Assembly: GCF_020283565.1 (NCBI RefSeq)
Contig: NC_060064.1
Location: 24,696,337-24,760,336 of the forward strand
DNA: 64,000 bases
From: Trifolium pratense
Taxonomy: Eukaryota > Streptophyta > Magnoliopsida > Fabales > Fabaceae
Direction: 5' to 3'
Part shown: positions 34,040 through 52,551 of the stretch, piece by piece
Position numbering within the stretch: the stretch's first letter is position 1
Layout of the letters: each line of letters begins with the position of its first letter
Position numbers and translations under genes: made by a program
The notes under the pieces: generated by a model
The model's database searches: none
The model's input: only the letters and a program-made list of their open reading frames with translations
Told to the model about the DNA's origin: nothing

Positions 34040-36437
34040 CTGGTCTCGATAATTTTCTTCAATGTTTAGATCTATAAATGAGCACTTTTTTTTGCTCCTT
34101 CAATCCCTTGACTCCTTGAGAATGGAATGTATCAAAACTTTAAATGAGTAATTTCTATTTTTTCACGGTGGGATAGCTTTGAAACATACGAATTACATGG
34201 TAAAAGCTAAACCAAAATAGTCACAAACCAAACAGACACATATTCTTTTGTGAGCTACAAATACATTAGGAGAATTGTAAAAGAAGTTATGTCGATAATG
34301 ATCTAAATTTTCACATGAGAAAATCATATATGGATTTAGCGCAGTGTGACTGCATGCGGTCATCATATCTAGATCGTCTAATCAATATTAGATGATCCCG
34401 ATTTTAAGGTGAAATTAAAATTTGAGTTTAAAATTTAGACCATCAATTCCGGAATTAGGTGTAACTGTATCACAAGCTTATGTTTTTACGATCTTAATCT
34501 GTATTTACTTGAATGATGCTATAAATCTCCATCAAACTTAATAGTTATTTATTTATAATTGAACAAAAGCGAGAAGCAAAGTGAAGAGGATCAATGGCTG
34601 GTATGCTATAAATGAGTGAGAGCAATGGGAAAGAGAAGGGATAATGCAGTCAATAATTACTTACTTATAGGTAAAGATATAATCTTCTTTCTACGAGTCG
34701 AATGAGATGTCCCGTGCTTAAGAAATGCTTACGGAGTAGAAAGCGCGGATTCCATAGATATAGTGAAAAACTTCATTGCTTGGATAAAAGAATTAGGCTA
34801 TGGTATAGAGTTCAGTTTTGGGTGGAAGGGCGTCAGAATGCCCCCCTTTTGGAAACTCTCACTATTAATTTCATAAGAGAAGAAGCGTAGAAAGTCTTGC
34901 TTACTATCTCCTCCATCCATCTAAGTCAGAGGAGGTTCAAGCTTCTCCTCTATATCTGATGGTTCATATATAACCAACTACATTTACGATCGCTATTTTC
35001 TCACTACACACGCAACCTCAATATAAAAAACATATAAAAGAAAATCCATTTCCATCATTATTATATATAGCCTCCGCCCCTGCTTGTGCACATGTCCATT
35101 TAACCAAAAACATACTCCAATTTAAAAATACAAGAATGTTGTTTGTATACTCAAAATTCTCAATGTAGTCAATAAATTCGTCTCCTCTCAATATGAAAGC
35201 AATATTTTATTAAACAAGCCAAACTTTTTTCACTTAATAAAAAACTACATACATAGTCTCAATTATTAATTTTGTCGTATAACAAGAATTCACCTTTGTC
35301 CACACCAGCAATATAGTACGTATCGTTTGCCAGGTAGGTTGAAGTAACATTGAAAAAGAAAAGAAACAATAACGAAACAGATCTTTGCACTATTTAGCAA
35401 GACGTGACAAGAAACAAAACGGGAAAAATCTAAACAGTGAAGACTCCAAGTTAAAATAAACGAAATTTTACTATGGCCACAATTAGGCATGTTAAAATTT
35501 ACCGAACTTCAAATGTAATGTTACCATACAAAGCCAGACAAAGAGTGACAGGTTTGACATTTGAAACTGTTCATTTCTTTGTATAATTAGGTAACTATCT
35601 GTCAAAGAGAAAAACAAAGGGTAACTTTTGGTGATATCTAAAGTAAGATTCATTAAAATTTGCATAAATGAATTAATTAACGAAAAATATAAATCTTACC
35701 AAATATTTTAGGTGAGCACTCTGCCCATAACGTTCGACATAATAATTTTGATATTTTTTACCAGTTGAACTAGAATTTGTGAATGCATCTATTAATGACT
35801 CTGCATATAGTATTTTCCTCTTCAATACATGCTATATTGATCTAATGTCATACTCATGTTATATTCTTATATTAATTTACATTAAAATAAATTTAAGTTT
35901 TAAATTAATTTTTTTATATGGTACTAGTACCCGACTAAACATAACCAAAGAATTCACCATACTTGAAAACGAATATAAATAAGATGCGGTGTGAATTTAA
36001 AATAAATATTAATTATAAAAATAATGAAGATATTATTGTTAGTCTTGAGGCATGCACTAACCCTGACGAGTAAGGATGTCAATTTGTACCGTAAGCATAA
36101 TACATGAAACTTTTTCCTATATGAAAGGAAATAGGGGAGAAATTACCCAATAAAAATTTGGATGCATAGATGTGATATGTGATCTTAATCCGATTGGGAT
36201 TAAGTGCAGTCATTGTTTCGTTCAGTCGACTGCAATAAGGTCATTAGCATTGTCCGATTAATATCTTCAATATTTTTATTTATTTTATAATTAATATTTT
36301 ATTTATAAGTTGACAAGATACTTGTGGAGATCTACATGGACAAAGATGGGGAGAGCATACCCTATAATGCAAGGTATGAAAAGTTTTGTTTTTTATGGCG
36401 AAAAAGAGAGCGATGTTCACATATGTACCGATGAATC
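34040..36437. other. Intergenic, no gene recognised
   Basis: A 62-codon open frame at 34702-34890 in slightly GC-richer DNA has no domain I recognise. 35705-35785 is a SINE fragment of the 1285/61740 family. Otherwise AT-rich and non-coding. Confidence 0.4.
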
Positions 36438-36445
36438 TCTGAGAC

Positions 36446-37308
36446 CAATGTTTTAAGAACCGGACCGGAGGTCGAACCGGTGTGGCTACTGGTTCAAGGG
36501 TCAACCGGTCGGACCGGTTCAATCGTTATTAAACCGTTTATATTGAACCGTTCATATAACTTTCTTATTTCACAACTAATAAACAAATTAATAAAGTAAC
36601 ATTAACAAAATAGAAAATTTAGAAACTTAAAATAAAGAAATCATAAATCCAAAATGCATAATTTATACCAAATAATTATACATAAATTCGAAATTCATAA
36701 TTCATATAAATTGTTAAACTTTAAATTGGACAAAATCATATAAACTTTACATAATCATATAAACTTAAAATTGTTTGTTAAGAATTAAGAATATATTATA
36801 CAATTAAGGCAAATATCAAGATATCAATGAATGCATATTAATGCATATCAATAAGGTAGACATGTAAACAATGCTGATCAATGCATATCAGAAAAGTATA
36901 TCAATTATATTAAATTGTATCAATTGTATTTAATAGGTTTTCCAATAAACTCAAATTATAGGCTAGGCATTAAATTGTATTTAATATAGGTTTTCCAATA
37001 TAGGCTATGGATTAATTCCTTACTACTCCTTTGTTTCCTTCAGAAAAATATTAATTAAAGAAAACGAAAAAAAAAATTGAATTTTTTTTTTTTTTTTAAA
37101 TTTTCAAAAGATTCCGAACCGGCCGGTTTTTTCAAACCGCCCCCGGTTCACCGGTTCGAACGGTTCCGGACGGTTCGTACCGGTTTCAAGCGGTTTTTTT
37201 CCGGTTCTGCAGACTACCGGTTCTCAGCACTAGCCCGGACCGCTGCTGTGTCCGGTTCCCGGTTGAACCGGTTGAACCGGCCGGTCCGGTCCGGTTCTTA
37301 AAACATTG
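36446..37308. mobile_element. hAT-like element with AACCGG-rich ends and exact 8-bp TSD
   Basis: It begins CAATGTTTTAAGAACCGG and ends CCGGTTCTTAAAACATTG. The flanks at 36438-36445 and 37309-37316 are both TCTGAGAC. Each end carries dense accgg/ccggt iterations over 80-190 bp, and the 500-bp centre is very AT-rich. No transposase ORF is present. Confidence 0.9.
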
Positions 37309-37319
37309 TCTGAGACCAA

Positions 37320-38160
37320 TTAACTTAAATTTGACACAAAAAATTATAAAAATGCACATGAGATGAATCAATGGACCCATAACCCATTAAGATATCTTAT
37401 ACCATAGCCCTGATTGTGGGATAAATATATGTTTTGATTATCTAAACTCAAGAGAATTAGTCCATCAAATTTTGTGATTTAAGGTCATTTGGTTGATGAG
37501 TGAATCTTTAACTTGGAGGAACTTGGTTTGAGACCCGATACCAAGAAGGTAAACTCTTTAACTAAGATATATAAAAACAATCTTTATTTCCTAAAATAAT
37601 AAAGGTAGTTGAAAATATTATCAAAGACAAGAACTCTATTTAACAATGAGACTTTTTTTATACTCAATATATGAAGTTTAACTAGGACAAGTTAAACTTT
37701 TTTGTGTGTATGTAAAAAAGGACAAGTTAAACTTTGATAAAATGACAAAATTAAACTTTCATAACAAGTCATATTCTGATTTTATTTACATTTTTCTTTT
37801 GTCAAGATTATTTTTTAGATTAAATCCTTAAAAGTTAAAACTAATTAATTACTAATTACTTACCAAAAACAATAGTAGTTTACTATTGGTTCCCAAAAAA
37901 GCGCAACCCCAACCATTACCGTACACCCTCGCAGTCACCCAAACACCGTAATTTCCACACTGTCTTCACACAGAAATCAATTACATACAGTCAATAATTC
38001 AGTACAGTTACACACTCACACAGTTTTCAGACATCCAACAGTTTCAAAACACCAAATTTAATATTTATTTAATAATTACAAAGTTATTGTATTTAGATCC
38101 TAACCGTACAATCGTAATCAGACGGTACGAAATGCCTGACTGGATAACTGCATTTGTTTT
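37320..38160. other. Upstream region of CPK13
   Basis: No exon is supported. AT-rich up to 37860, then less so. The sequence before 38150 should hold the CPK13 promoter. An 'aatatttatttaata' at about 38059-38073 could act as a TATA element, but the assignment is weak. Confidence 0.4.
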
Positions 38161-38204
38161 ATGACCGCACATAATCCAAGTCCCTCTTCTGAGTTCTCAC
38201 ACAC

Positions 38205-38402
38205 ACTTTCTTTCTTTCTTTCTACTTGTGTGTATTCTATTCTTCTTTCTATCACATTCACTCACTCCTTTCTCCATCTTTCTTCCATCATCATTTTCTT
38301 CAATTTCAATTTCACACTCTTTTCTTCAATTTCAAATCCTCTTTTTCTAGGGTTAGGGTTTCCACATTCTCATGTAAACCCTATCTTCACGATCCACTTC
38401 CG
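38205..38402 (+). promoter_or_regulatory. Probable CPK13 5' UTR: CT-rich leader, telo-box and AUG-UAA uORF
   Basis: A long pyrimidine-rich leader with TTTC repeats precedes the coding start. It contains AGGGTTAGGGTTT (38349-38361), a telo-box-like motif often seen near plant transcription starts. It also contains ATGTAA at 38372-38377, a start codon followed at once by a stop, leaving 25 nt to the CPK13 ATG. No acceptor-like site was seen that would remove it. Confidence 0.55.
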
Positions 38403-44156
<5,754 letters not shown>

Positions 44157-45030
44157 TTGTCCAAGTGTTTGCTTATATTCAATCTGTCTTTCCACATAGT
44201 GTAATAGTCCTCCTAAATCCTGGACTTGGCTTCTTTGTGATGATTATTTGGTTCCTTCTTAGATAGGGTCCTTTTCACCTGGTGTTGTCCGAGTCACGAA
44301 GGAAGAGGTACGCCGAAATATACACGCCCTTTGTTACTTGTGTAAAACATGGTGCCTTGGAACCAATGGCGTGACATGTATGATTCCGATCATTTTAACA
44401 TCCCACCTTCTCTTCTGGTTTGAGAATGTTGAATCAAAACTCTTTAGTGCAGTCAGAATGTTTATCGAGGTGTGAATATCTTGTAGTTTGTATTCTTGAC
44501 TCAGATTTGGTCATTTTATTCTACCCTACTCTACTAATATTTTGGCCAGAGAATGGCTGTGTATTCAAAGATATCTTATTGCTGCTTATTGTAGGAGAGT
44601 TCTGATGAGCCTTTGAGATGTACCGTGATCTTGAATTATGTGGTTTGCATGATGGTAAAGCCAGTTATGTTATATTGTAAGATTTCCACTATCTGAGTGC
44701 ATATGTCATAAGAAGACCATCGCAAAACATTTCATTGCAAAAAGAAAAATGTTGTTTTTGATATTTCATAATTGGCCTTTGTTTTCCGATATAGTAATGA
44801 TATTCCTCACCTGATAGCGGAAATCCCAGCAATACATTATTGCCAAAAATCTTTCTTTATATCTTAAATACAGTAGGATTCTATACCTACTGTTTTGTCA
44901 AAAAAAAAAAGAAGAAGCATTCTATACTACTTATTTTTGCTGGTTCTATTTGCATAGTGTGGTTTAGATATTCAAGTTGTATTTATTGGTGCAATTGTTT
45001 GTTGAATTTGGTTATTATTTTAATCTTTTA
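44157..45030 (+). other. CPK13 3' UTR and downstream DNA
   Basis: After the TAG at 44154-44156 there is a less AT-rich stretch to about 44450, consistent with a 3' UTR. No single polyadenylation signal stands out. Further downstream I see no gene. Confidence 0.4.
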
Positions 45031-45034
45031 TCAA

Positions 45035-45090
45035 GTATTTTAGTGGCTAAAAATTTAGCTTTTGAGATGAATAAGAGAAATCCGACCCTT
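45035..45090 (+). repeat. Truncated SINE
   Basis: 'atcaagtattttagtggctaaaaatttagcttttgagatgaataag' matches the head of the SINE at 4157. Confidence 0.4.
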
Positions 45091-45766
45091 TTATGCTCAC
45101 GAGAACCATTTTTGGTTATTATATTAGGTATTTTGGATTTGTTGATTTAATGAATGGGGATATTGATGTTTGTTTGAAAGCAAAGTTATTGCAAGCATAT
45201 ATCTCTTACTAATATAATCAACCCGTGCAGATGAAATAAAGAAGAAGGATAGCATTCTCAACTTCTACCATTGGTGCTATTGACACGGGTTAATTTTTAC
45301 CCATACAAATTTAAATATATTTTTTTGGTGCATAAAATATAAATATTTTAATAAGATGTGTAATATTTTTTTTATTCTTTTATTTTATTTTATAGAAATA
45401 TGATACGTAGTTATATACTATGTTGCATGGGTATAGAATATGAAGGTAATATTACTCCCTTCGTTTTTTTTAAGAGTCTTTTTAGAATAGTAACACTGAA
45501 TTAACAAAGGTTCTGTTTGAGTTTATACAAACAGCTTATGCAATATAAATTATATTTTATGTTATTTTATAAGTTCCCACTAGTAAAATAGTATATAAAA
45601 ATACAATTTTGATGCTTTCAATTATTGTGGTATTATATATAAGCCTTTATCTTTATCTTTGATAATACTATCTCCTTGGCCTTTAATTTGTCATAGCCGT
45701 AGCTTTTTTACAAATACTTTCTCCGCTTTTTTTATATGGAATACTTAAAAAAAATTACACAGACTA

Positions 45767-46030
45767 GACTCTGTTTGAATTGATGGAATATAATGAAATG
45801 GAGCGGAGCGAAATAGAGTGGGGTGAAATGGAATGGAGCGGAATGGAATAAATCTTCCGTTCCCTTGTTTGAATATTTTAAAAAGGAGATGAACAAAATT
45901 GAAGGTAAGTGGTGGTATTGGATGAAATCCATTCCATCCTATTCCATTCCATTTTGTTATTATTTTACAAATCCAAACAATGGAACATTATTATACTCCA
46001 TTCCGTTCAATTCCATCAATCCAACAGAGC
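45767..46030. mobile_element. MITE with GACTCTGTTTG...CAGAGC termini
   Basis: 'gactctgtttgaattgatggaat' faces 'attccatcaatccaacagagc'. Arms contain iterated 'ggaatggagcgg' and 'ccattcca'. CTA occurs at both flanks (45764-45766 and 46031-46033), a possible 3-bp duplication as in PIF/Harbinger elements. Confidence 0.6.
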
Positions 46031-46189
46031 CTAAAGAAGTTAATTTTTTCAGTAATAATTCTAGAATTTTATGCTTTATTCCAAACCTAACATTGGACTA
46101 ACATGAAAAATATGTCTCGCTAATTAATGCATTAGCATTGGAATGAATAATTTGATTTTATTTAATAAGGGTACAAATGAATTAATCGT

Positions 46190-46315
46190 TAGTTGGTCTA
46201 ATGGTGATTGGCGTTGGACTTGCTAGGGAAGACCATATTTCGATCCCCCGCAATGCCAATCACCGCAACTATAACACGGACACTTGATGTCAAAACTGAC
46301 CCCCAACCAGATCAT
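46190..46315 (+). repeat. tRNA-derived SINE
   Basis: 'gttggtctaatggtgattggcg' (A-box-like), 'tttcgatccccc' (B-box-like) and 'ttgatgtcaaaactgacccc' match the SINE at 30625. Another gene is not expected here. Confidence 0.5.
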
Positions 46316-47026
46316 TTTACATGTTTGTCTTTCACTTATGTTTGTCAAAACTGACCCCGTAACTGTAATTTTTTTTTTCACTTATGTGTAATTATTTTAA
46401 ATAAATATATGCTATTTTAATCTTAGAAAATAATTAGTTTTCTTCAAGTGAAAATACTCAGCTTCATCCAGAGTTAAAATTTAGTTTTCTTCATGCACTC
46501 AGTATTGCGATGGCTAAACGGGAACAATAAGAATCAATTTAAATGTCAAGATCTAGTGCTAACGATAGTTGTAATGGAGGTGGTAGATTGAAATAGGTAT
46601 AAATCTAAAAATGGGTATATGAAATTTTGAAGGAGAAATTCTTCCTCTTTGTTTTTGTGGTTTTCGAAGTTCATTGTTAGATTTCTTGAAAGCTAACTTG
46701 GTCAGCACTCAAGTAATGAAATTAGACACCAGATGCTGCAAAACCAGCAAGGCAACACTGCATAATGTTAACAATACACATCAAGTATAAGTTTAATTAG
46801 ACAAAAAAGATGCTATATATATTTTTTAAAAAGGTACTTCAATAAGGTACTTAGAAGACATTGGGTGGAAAACCTTAAAAAGGTATCTGATTCATAGTAT
46901 CAGTATACCAATATTATCGGTGTTCCAATCAGGGACGGAGGCATTTAGAAGATATTGGAGGCACCGCCTTGCACAAAGATTTGATTTTTTTTTTCTTTTC
47001 ATAATATGTGTTGTACACGAGTTCAA

Positions 47027-47203
47027 GTTCCCTCCATTTATTATCTCTCTATTTATTCTCCATTTAGAGAGAGATAGATACAAGAAAAAATTAGTGGGGT
47101 CCACAAATTAGTGGGACCCACTTTTAATGGGTCCCACTAATTCTTAATGTGTCTATCTCTCTCCAAATGAAGAATAAATGGAGGGATAATAAATGGAGAG
47201 AAC
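47027..47203. mobile_element. Foldback MITE (GTTCcCTCCATTTATTAT family)
   Basis: The left arm 'gttccctccatttattatctct' and the right arm (inverse of 'gttctctccatttattatccct') are about 65 bp long and meet around 'gtgggacccac'. The exact TSD is unclear. Confidence 0.7.
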
Positions 47204-47611
47204 CTTCGTTGTACACCACATTTATTTACGGCACATTCCAACATAAACTTGTTATGTGAGTCTAGAATTTGTACTTCTCTTCATCCACTCACTAAACACA
47301 AGTACACAACACACATATTATACATTTTTAAGAGAAAATTCTAGTCCGTGTGGCACTAGTTAAAAGAAAATTGTTTATTCTACTTTTAAAAGTTATTAAA
47401 AAGTAATTTTACCAATGTAAAATATACTTTTTTTTTTTTTGCTTCCTTAATAATTAGTGTTCCGGAGACATAAGTCAGCACGACCGTTTCAAAAATTCAA
47501 TTAAGCTATATTTCAATGTTTGATAATATCAATAAACTAGCTTATAGTTTATTGGACTAACTTGCGTAAAAAAAAGTTTATTGGACTAGCTTATAGATCT
47601 GTTTTAAAAAA

Positions 47612-48016
47612 TGCTTAATTAGTTTATTGGTCCCTTCAAGATATTTTAGGTTTCACATTGGTCCCTTAAAGAAAAAAAGATCCAGATTGGTCCCTTAAAG
47701 AAAAAAGGTCCGGATTGGTCCCTTAAAGACATATATGTTTGTCATATTGGTCATTTCCGTTAAATTTTAACTCCAAATATAACAAAAAATTCCAATGGTT
47801 AAAATTTTAAAAATTAATAAGGTTTTTGGTGGACCATTTACACTTATTGACATTCACAATTCAGTCAACTAAAACTAACGTTTTTTGTAAAAAATTGACA
47901 GAAAGGACCAACTGAGAAACAAATGTGTCTTTAAGGGACCAATCCGGATCTTTTTTCTTTAAGGGACCATTGTGAAACCTAAAATATCTTTAAGGGACCA
48001 AAAAACTAATTAGGCC
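47612..48016. mobile_element. Mutator-like foldback MITE with exact 9-bp TSD
   Basis: The left TGCTTAATTAGTTTATTGGTCCC faces the right inverse GGCCTAATTAGTTTTTTGGTCCC. Arms repeat 'ttggtcccttaaag'. TTTAAAAAA flanks both sides (47603-47611, 48017-48025). 405 bp, non-coding. Confidence 0.8.
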
Positions 48017-48069
48017 TTTAAAAAAATATGATGTGTATGGAAACATGTTGTGTATCTATCGATATATTT

Positions 48070-48190
48070 ACTTTTAGAGTTATCTTTGATATTATCTGTG
48101 ACAACTGCAACTGTTAAAAGAGTTTTATCTGCTATGAATCTTATCAAGATTGAGAAATTGCATGAGAGATCAATAGTTAAATACAAGGTT
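48070..48190 (+). pseudogene. hAT transposase C-terminal remnant
   Basis: The open stretch reads 'LELSLILSVTTATVKRVLSA' then 'MNLIKIEKLHERS'. This matches the hAT dimerisation region (LPVTTATVERSFSxMKxIK) with Glu to Lys and Phe to Leu changes. The rest of the transposase is missing or unrecognisable, so this is a fragment. Confidence 0.7.
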
Positions 48191-48199
48191 GTTAGAATC

Positions 48200-49120
48200 G
48201 AGTTTTTACGTCAACTCATTTAGTCTAGGTGGAATCGAAAAGTAAACTCGACTCGTAAACTCGTAGAGTTTACGTCAGAGTTTACGTCATATATATCTCT
48301 GATATTAAGAATTTTATTTTGAATCTAGAAATTCAAGTGTGATGAATATTAATTAAAGAAAATATAAAAAAATAATATATTATTTATTTTCAATTAAAAA
48401 ATCTATTTTAAATATTAGATAATTTACATTCAATTGATTTTCTCTCATTCTAATGAATTAATTATGACTATAGTAATGCATTTCAATATTAAATATTGTT
48501 GGTGTTGGTTGAAAATATACATGTCAAAAAGTCCTTATTTTCTCAACAAATAGCACCAACAACTATATACACATCAATATATCTTGTAAAGAATAATAGC
48601 TCTTTCATTTTTTTCCATATATTAAATATGACTCTTTAAATCATGTATGTCATGTAAGAATGACTATTATATATGATAGAAATATAAAGTTTTAACCCCC
48701 GTTATTTAATTTTTACATTTATGTATTTATTAAATAACTTATTATATTTAGATTGCATAAAATTTTGTAATATTCTATTATTTTATTAAAATATAATTAC
48801 TTACATATTTTCATCTATTCTTTTGTATTTTTTTCAATTTCTTATTTTGGCACACATGAATAAAAATAAGACATATTGTTGGAAGCACACGAGTACTAAA
48901 AATTCTTATTTTTCTAACGTACTCCCTATATTCCCTACCACAAGCAAAAATTCACTATTAGAATAATCGATGTATTGATCTATAATATAGACCATATACA
49001 TTAATGGTTATTCATTGAACCTTATAAGAAAGAAAGGGATGAAGTATATTATTATAAAAAGTAAGTGTAAAAAATTGTTACTCCTCTAATTATTAACATG
49101 TAATATTAATAAAAAAAGAA
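48200..49120. other. Intergenic, no gene recognised
   Basis: A cluster of 'gtaaactcg' and 'gtttacgtca' words at 48200-48290 recalls the one at 49560-49605. 48920-49040 is a decayed Stowaway-like MITE. No exon. Confidence 0.4.
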
Positions 49121-49461
49121 GCTTAATTGCATTTTTGGTCCCTTATCTTTATTTTAGGTTTCAAGTTGATCCATTATCTTTTAAAAGTTTCAAGTTGGTC
49201 CCTTATCTTCTCTGCAGGTTTCAAGTTGGTCACTTCCGTCAAATTTTTCACTATTACCGTTAAATTTGGACACGTGTCATCTTTCCAAGTGTAGTTTTCT
49301 TATGCCACGTGTCCAAATTTAACGGTAATAATGAAAAATTTGACGGAAGGGACCAACTTGAAACCTGCTGAAAAGATAAGGGACCAAATTGAAACTTTTA
49401 AAAGATAAGGGACCAACTTGAAACCTAAATAAAGATAAGAGACCAAAAGTGTAATTAAGCC
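49121..49461. mobile_element. Mutator-like foldback MITE (GGCTTAATTGCA family)
   Basis: GCTTAATTGCATTTTTGGTCCC faces the inverse ending GTAATTAAGCC. Arms carry three iterations of 'gtttcaagttggtcccttatct'. The core contains paired 'gacacgtgtca' and 'gccacgtgtcc'. The flanks are A-rich, so the TSD is not decisive. Confidence 0.8.
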
Positions 49462-50225
49462 TAAAAAAAAAGTCTTTTGAGATTTTGAATCATTCAAGTA
49501 TGTAAAAACATGTGAATTTAAATGATTTTATTGTAGATGAAAATGTGCGAGTTTAGATAATTTTACCGATTTTACACAAAGTGAAATCATGTAAACTCGT
49601 TAGACTATGTTACCATTATCTGGTAGTCGGAAGTGGACAGGGAGGTGGTGGTGGGGGAGATGGTGGTGATGGATATGCCTGGAGAGGTGGGGATGGGGGG
49701 TGGGGGGGGGTGGGGGGTGGGGTACTGATGGTTGGTGCTGGAGAGGGAGTTTCACCGTTTCACTCATCAGTTTCACCACTATTCTCTTCAACTTAACCCT
49801 TATACCCATATCAGTTTCACCATTCTCTTCAACTTGACCCTCATCAGCTTCACCATTTTCTAAGTCTTCACCATTTTCTAAGTGTTCCAGTTCCTCACAT
49901 GTATTTAAAATAGGTACAAACACTTGAAAAGAATATCTTTGAGAAATATGTTTCATGCCTTTGTCTTAATTATGCTACCGATAAGAATGTACCTTTCTAC
50001 ATTTATATATATTACCATATTCAATTGTACAAAATTTATTGTAGATTCCTTTCTTTTTAGTATAAAAGAAATCGTCACATGATAATGTGCATACTTTTCT
50101 CAACAATCTTTGCAATGCTACATCTGAGTACATTATGAAAATTAGAATTATCCTAATGTGGAATACTTTGAACATAACTCAAAAGAAGATATCAATATGA
50201 CGTTTGTCGCCGAAAACAATTAAAA

Positions 50226-50524
50226 GTATGACACTATTAAAATTTCAGAAATGTCATCTATGAAGATTGAGTTTAAGGCAAGAGACTAGAATCATAGTAC
50301 AATGTAACATATTTATGTGATGTTTCATGTGTTTGTAATGAAAAATTTAAAATAAGGGGTCTAATATAAAATTCATGGAAATTAATTAGACCCCTTATTT
50401 TAAATTTTTCATTACAAACAGGTGAAACATCACATAAATATATTACATTATACTAAAAGTATAGTCTCTTATCTTAAACTCAATCTTCATAGATTGCATT
50501 TCCGAAATTTTAATAGTGTCATAC
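50226..50524. mobile_element. Foldback MITE (GTATGACACTATTAAAA termini)
   Basis: Near-complete palindrome: 'gtatgacactattaaaatttc' on the left, inverse on the right ending at 50524, with a tight centre 'aaataaggggtctaat...attagaccccttattt'. A third, partial terminus pair lies at 50567-50600, evidence of a second nearby insertion or duplication. Confidence 0.75.
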
Positions 50525-50724
50525 CTTTAATTTAATTTGTTTTTTTTACGCAAAAAATAAAATAAAAGTATGACACTATTAAAAGTATGACACTTTTAAT
50601 TTAATTTATGAATTAATGGTACTTTATAAATCATTAAATTCATTTTTGTAGTTTTTGTTCATCATTATCCTTAATTATAATCAAATCATAAACAACGTTC
50701 TTGTGTGATACATCGTATAGTGAT

Positions 50725-51027
50725 GGCTTAATTGCACATAATTTTTTCTTTATGTTTATTTTAGGTTTTAAGTTTGTCTCTCATGTTTTATTTTATTTTA
50801 AATTGGTCTCTTATGTTTTAAATATTTTAAGTTGATCCTCATGTTTCTAAAATTTGAATTAGCTAGTCCTATAAAAATGATTAAATAGAGATTAACTAAT
50901 TCAAATTTCGAAACTTGATGAGAACCAACTTGAAACCGATAAATTAAACATAAGAGACTAACTTAATATTTTTAAAACAAAAAGGACCAACTTAAAACGA
51001 CATAAATGACTAAATGTGCAAGCCTAA
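50725..51027. mobile_element. Degenerate Mutator-like foldback MITE
   Basis: GGCTTAATTGCACATAATTTTT faces an end reading 'aaatgtgcaagcc'. The arms hold diverged 'ttaagttggtctctcatgtttt' iterations. Older than the copies at 47612 and 49121. Confidence 0.6.
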
Positions 51028-51029
51028 AA

Positions 51030-52540
51030 AGATAGTATATTCATTGTAAACGGTCAATGAGATTAGTATTTCTCCTTGAATATCAAATGATTCTTGCATT
51101 GTATATGTAAGTTTTTTTTTGTTGGTTTTCTTAATTTATACTATAAAATAATATATAGTATTGTAAAGTGACACTCAAGGAGTATTATTTTGTATACTAT
51201 AAAAATAATATAAAGTATTTTTTTTTTTTTTAGGTTTATAATATAAAGTATTGTTAAGTGACACTTAAGGAGTATAATTTATGAGTTAAAGTCAAAGAAA
51301 AAAGAGTATAATAATTTAAGAGTTATCGAGTACTTATAACTTAGAACATCATTGCCTCTACTATCACAATTCACAAAACACGTGACACAAAGTCCATACC
51401 ACACCAAAATTTTGGAAGGTTTATAATTGGCAACGTAAAAGTTTATATGTGCCTTTGGTTGTTTTATATACAATCGATAGTGCCTTTTGAATTTTGATTG
51501 TTGAATTGAACCTAACAATGAAAGAAACCGTAATTGCTTTTGTTTTGTCCCTAATCGAATGTGCATGTCACACCACACATTTCGCAGTTGTCAAGCACAT
51601 GATAAATGATCGCACTAGCTTTATGACGAATATCAAATTCGATTTTATATCTTGATCATGCTCAGGGAATGAAAAAAAAAAGGAATATCCATTTATAAAA
51701 AGTAAAATAAAAATGAAAAATTCTTTTCATTTTGTTTTATATGCAGATGAAGTGATAAACATCATTAAATATTCACATACACAATTGTAAAATTCTTGGT
51801 TTGAATCACAGTTAAAGTGTTGAGTCTAACATTGCTGACATTTGTCGGCTGAACTAATTGGATCTTACGGATAAAAATGAAGAATTATATGTTGGACTAT
51901 TTAAAATGAGTGTCGTTCATTAGAAATCATTTATGGTGGGATTTTTAAAATTGACCGCGAAACTGTTTTGGACTGGACTAAATCTCATATATAATTAAAG
52001 GCTCACCTCTCCTTATGTTGCACCATCTTTAGGGGGATAAATATTGCATGAAATGTAGTATCCTCAATTCCACGCATGTAAAAGAGGCCTTCAAAGTTGT
52101 TATGGGCAAGTCAGAGATTATGGTTTCATATTGTAAAGCTCTGCCACAACCTGTATTGATCTGACCACAACTCACAATCATGATAGTCCCAACAGAGAGA
52201 ATCAACCGTTTTTTTTTCCTTGCGTACATTTCACTTTTAAATGTTCATTATCTGTAATAAAACTCCGGTGAATACTGAGATGGACGAAATTATGATCTTT
52301 TAGGCTATACATAAACCCCATTCTCAATGTAAAATTCCATATCCACTCTTGTAAACACTTCAAGTAACAATAATATTTTCTTAGCTTATTTTCTTGTGTT
52401 CTTAGTTTAGTTTTTTGTTTTTATTTAGTTTATACAGCTGCTCACCATGACTAGCTGTTCACCATTTCTCTTATGCTTTTGTTGATTGAGATTACTAAAA
52501 AATTCTATTAGAGTATAATGTTTATCATGCTTTATTTGTA
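51030..52540. other. Intergenic, no gene recognised
   Basis: AT-rich. A duplicated phrase 'aagtgacact(c/t)aaggagtat' occurs at 51166 and 51256. A 99-codon open frame on the minus strand (51279-51578) has no recognisable domain and normal intergenic composition. Confidence 0.4.
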
Positions 52541-52551
52541 GGACAAGAAGA

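Noticed and set aside
34702..34890. 62-codon frame with GC-richer composition
   Set aside because: I considered an organelle-DNA insertion or a small gene but recognise neither. There is too little to support a call.
51279..51578. 99-codon minus-strand frame
   Set aside because: No start context, no homologue that I recognise, and composition like the surrounding intergenic DNA.
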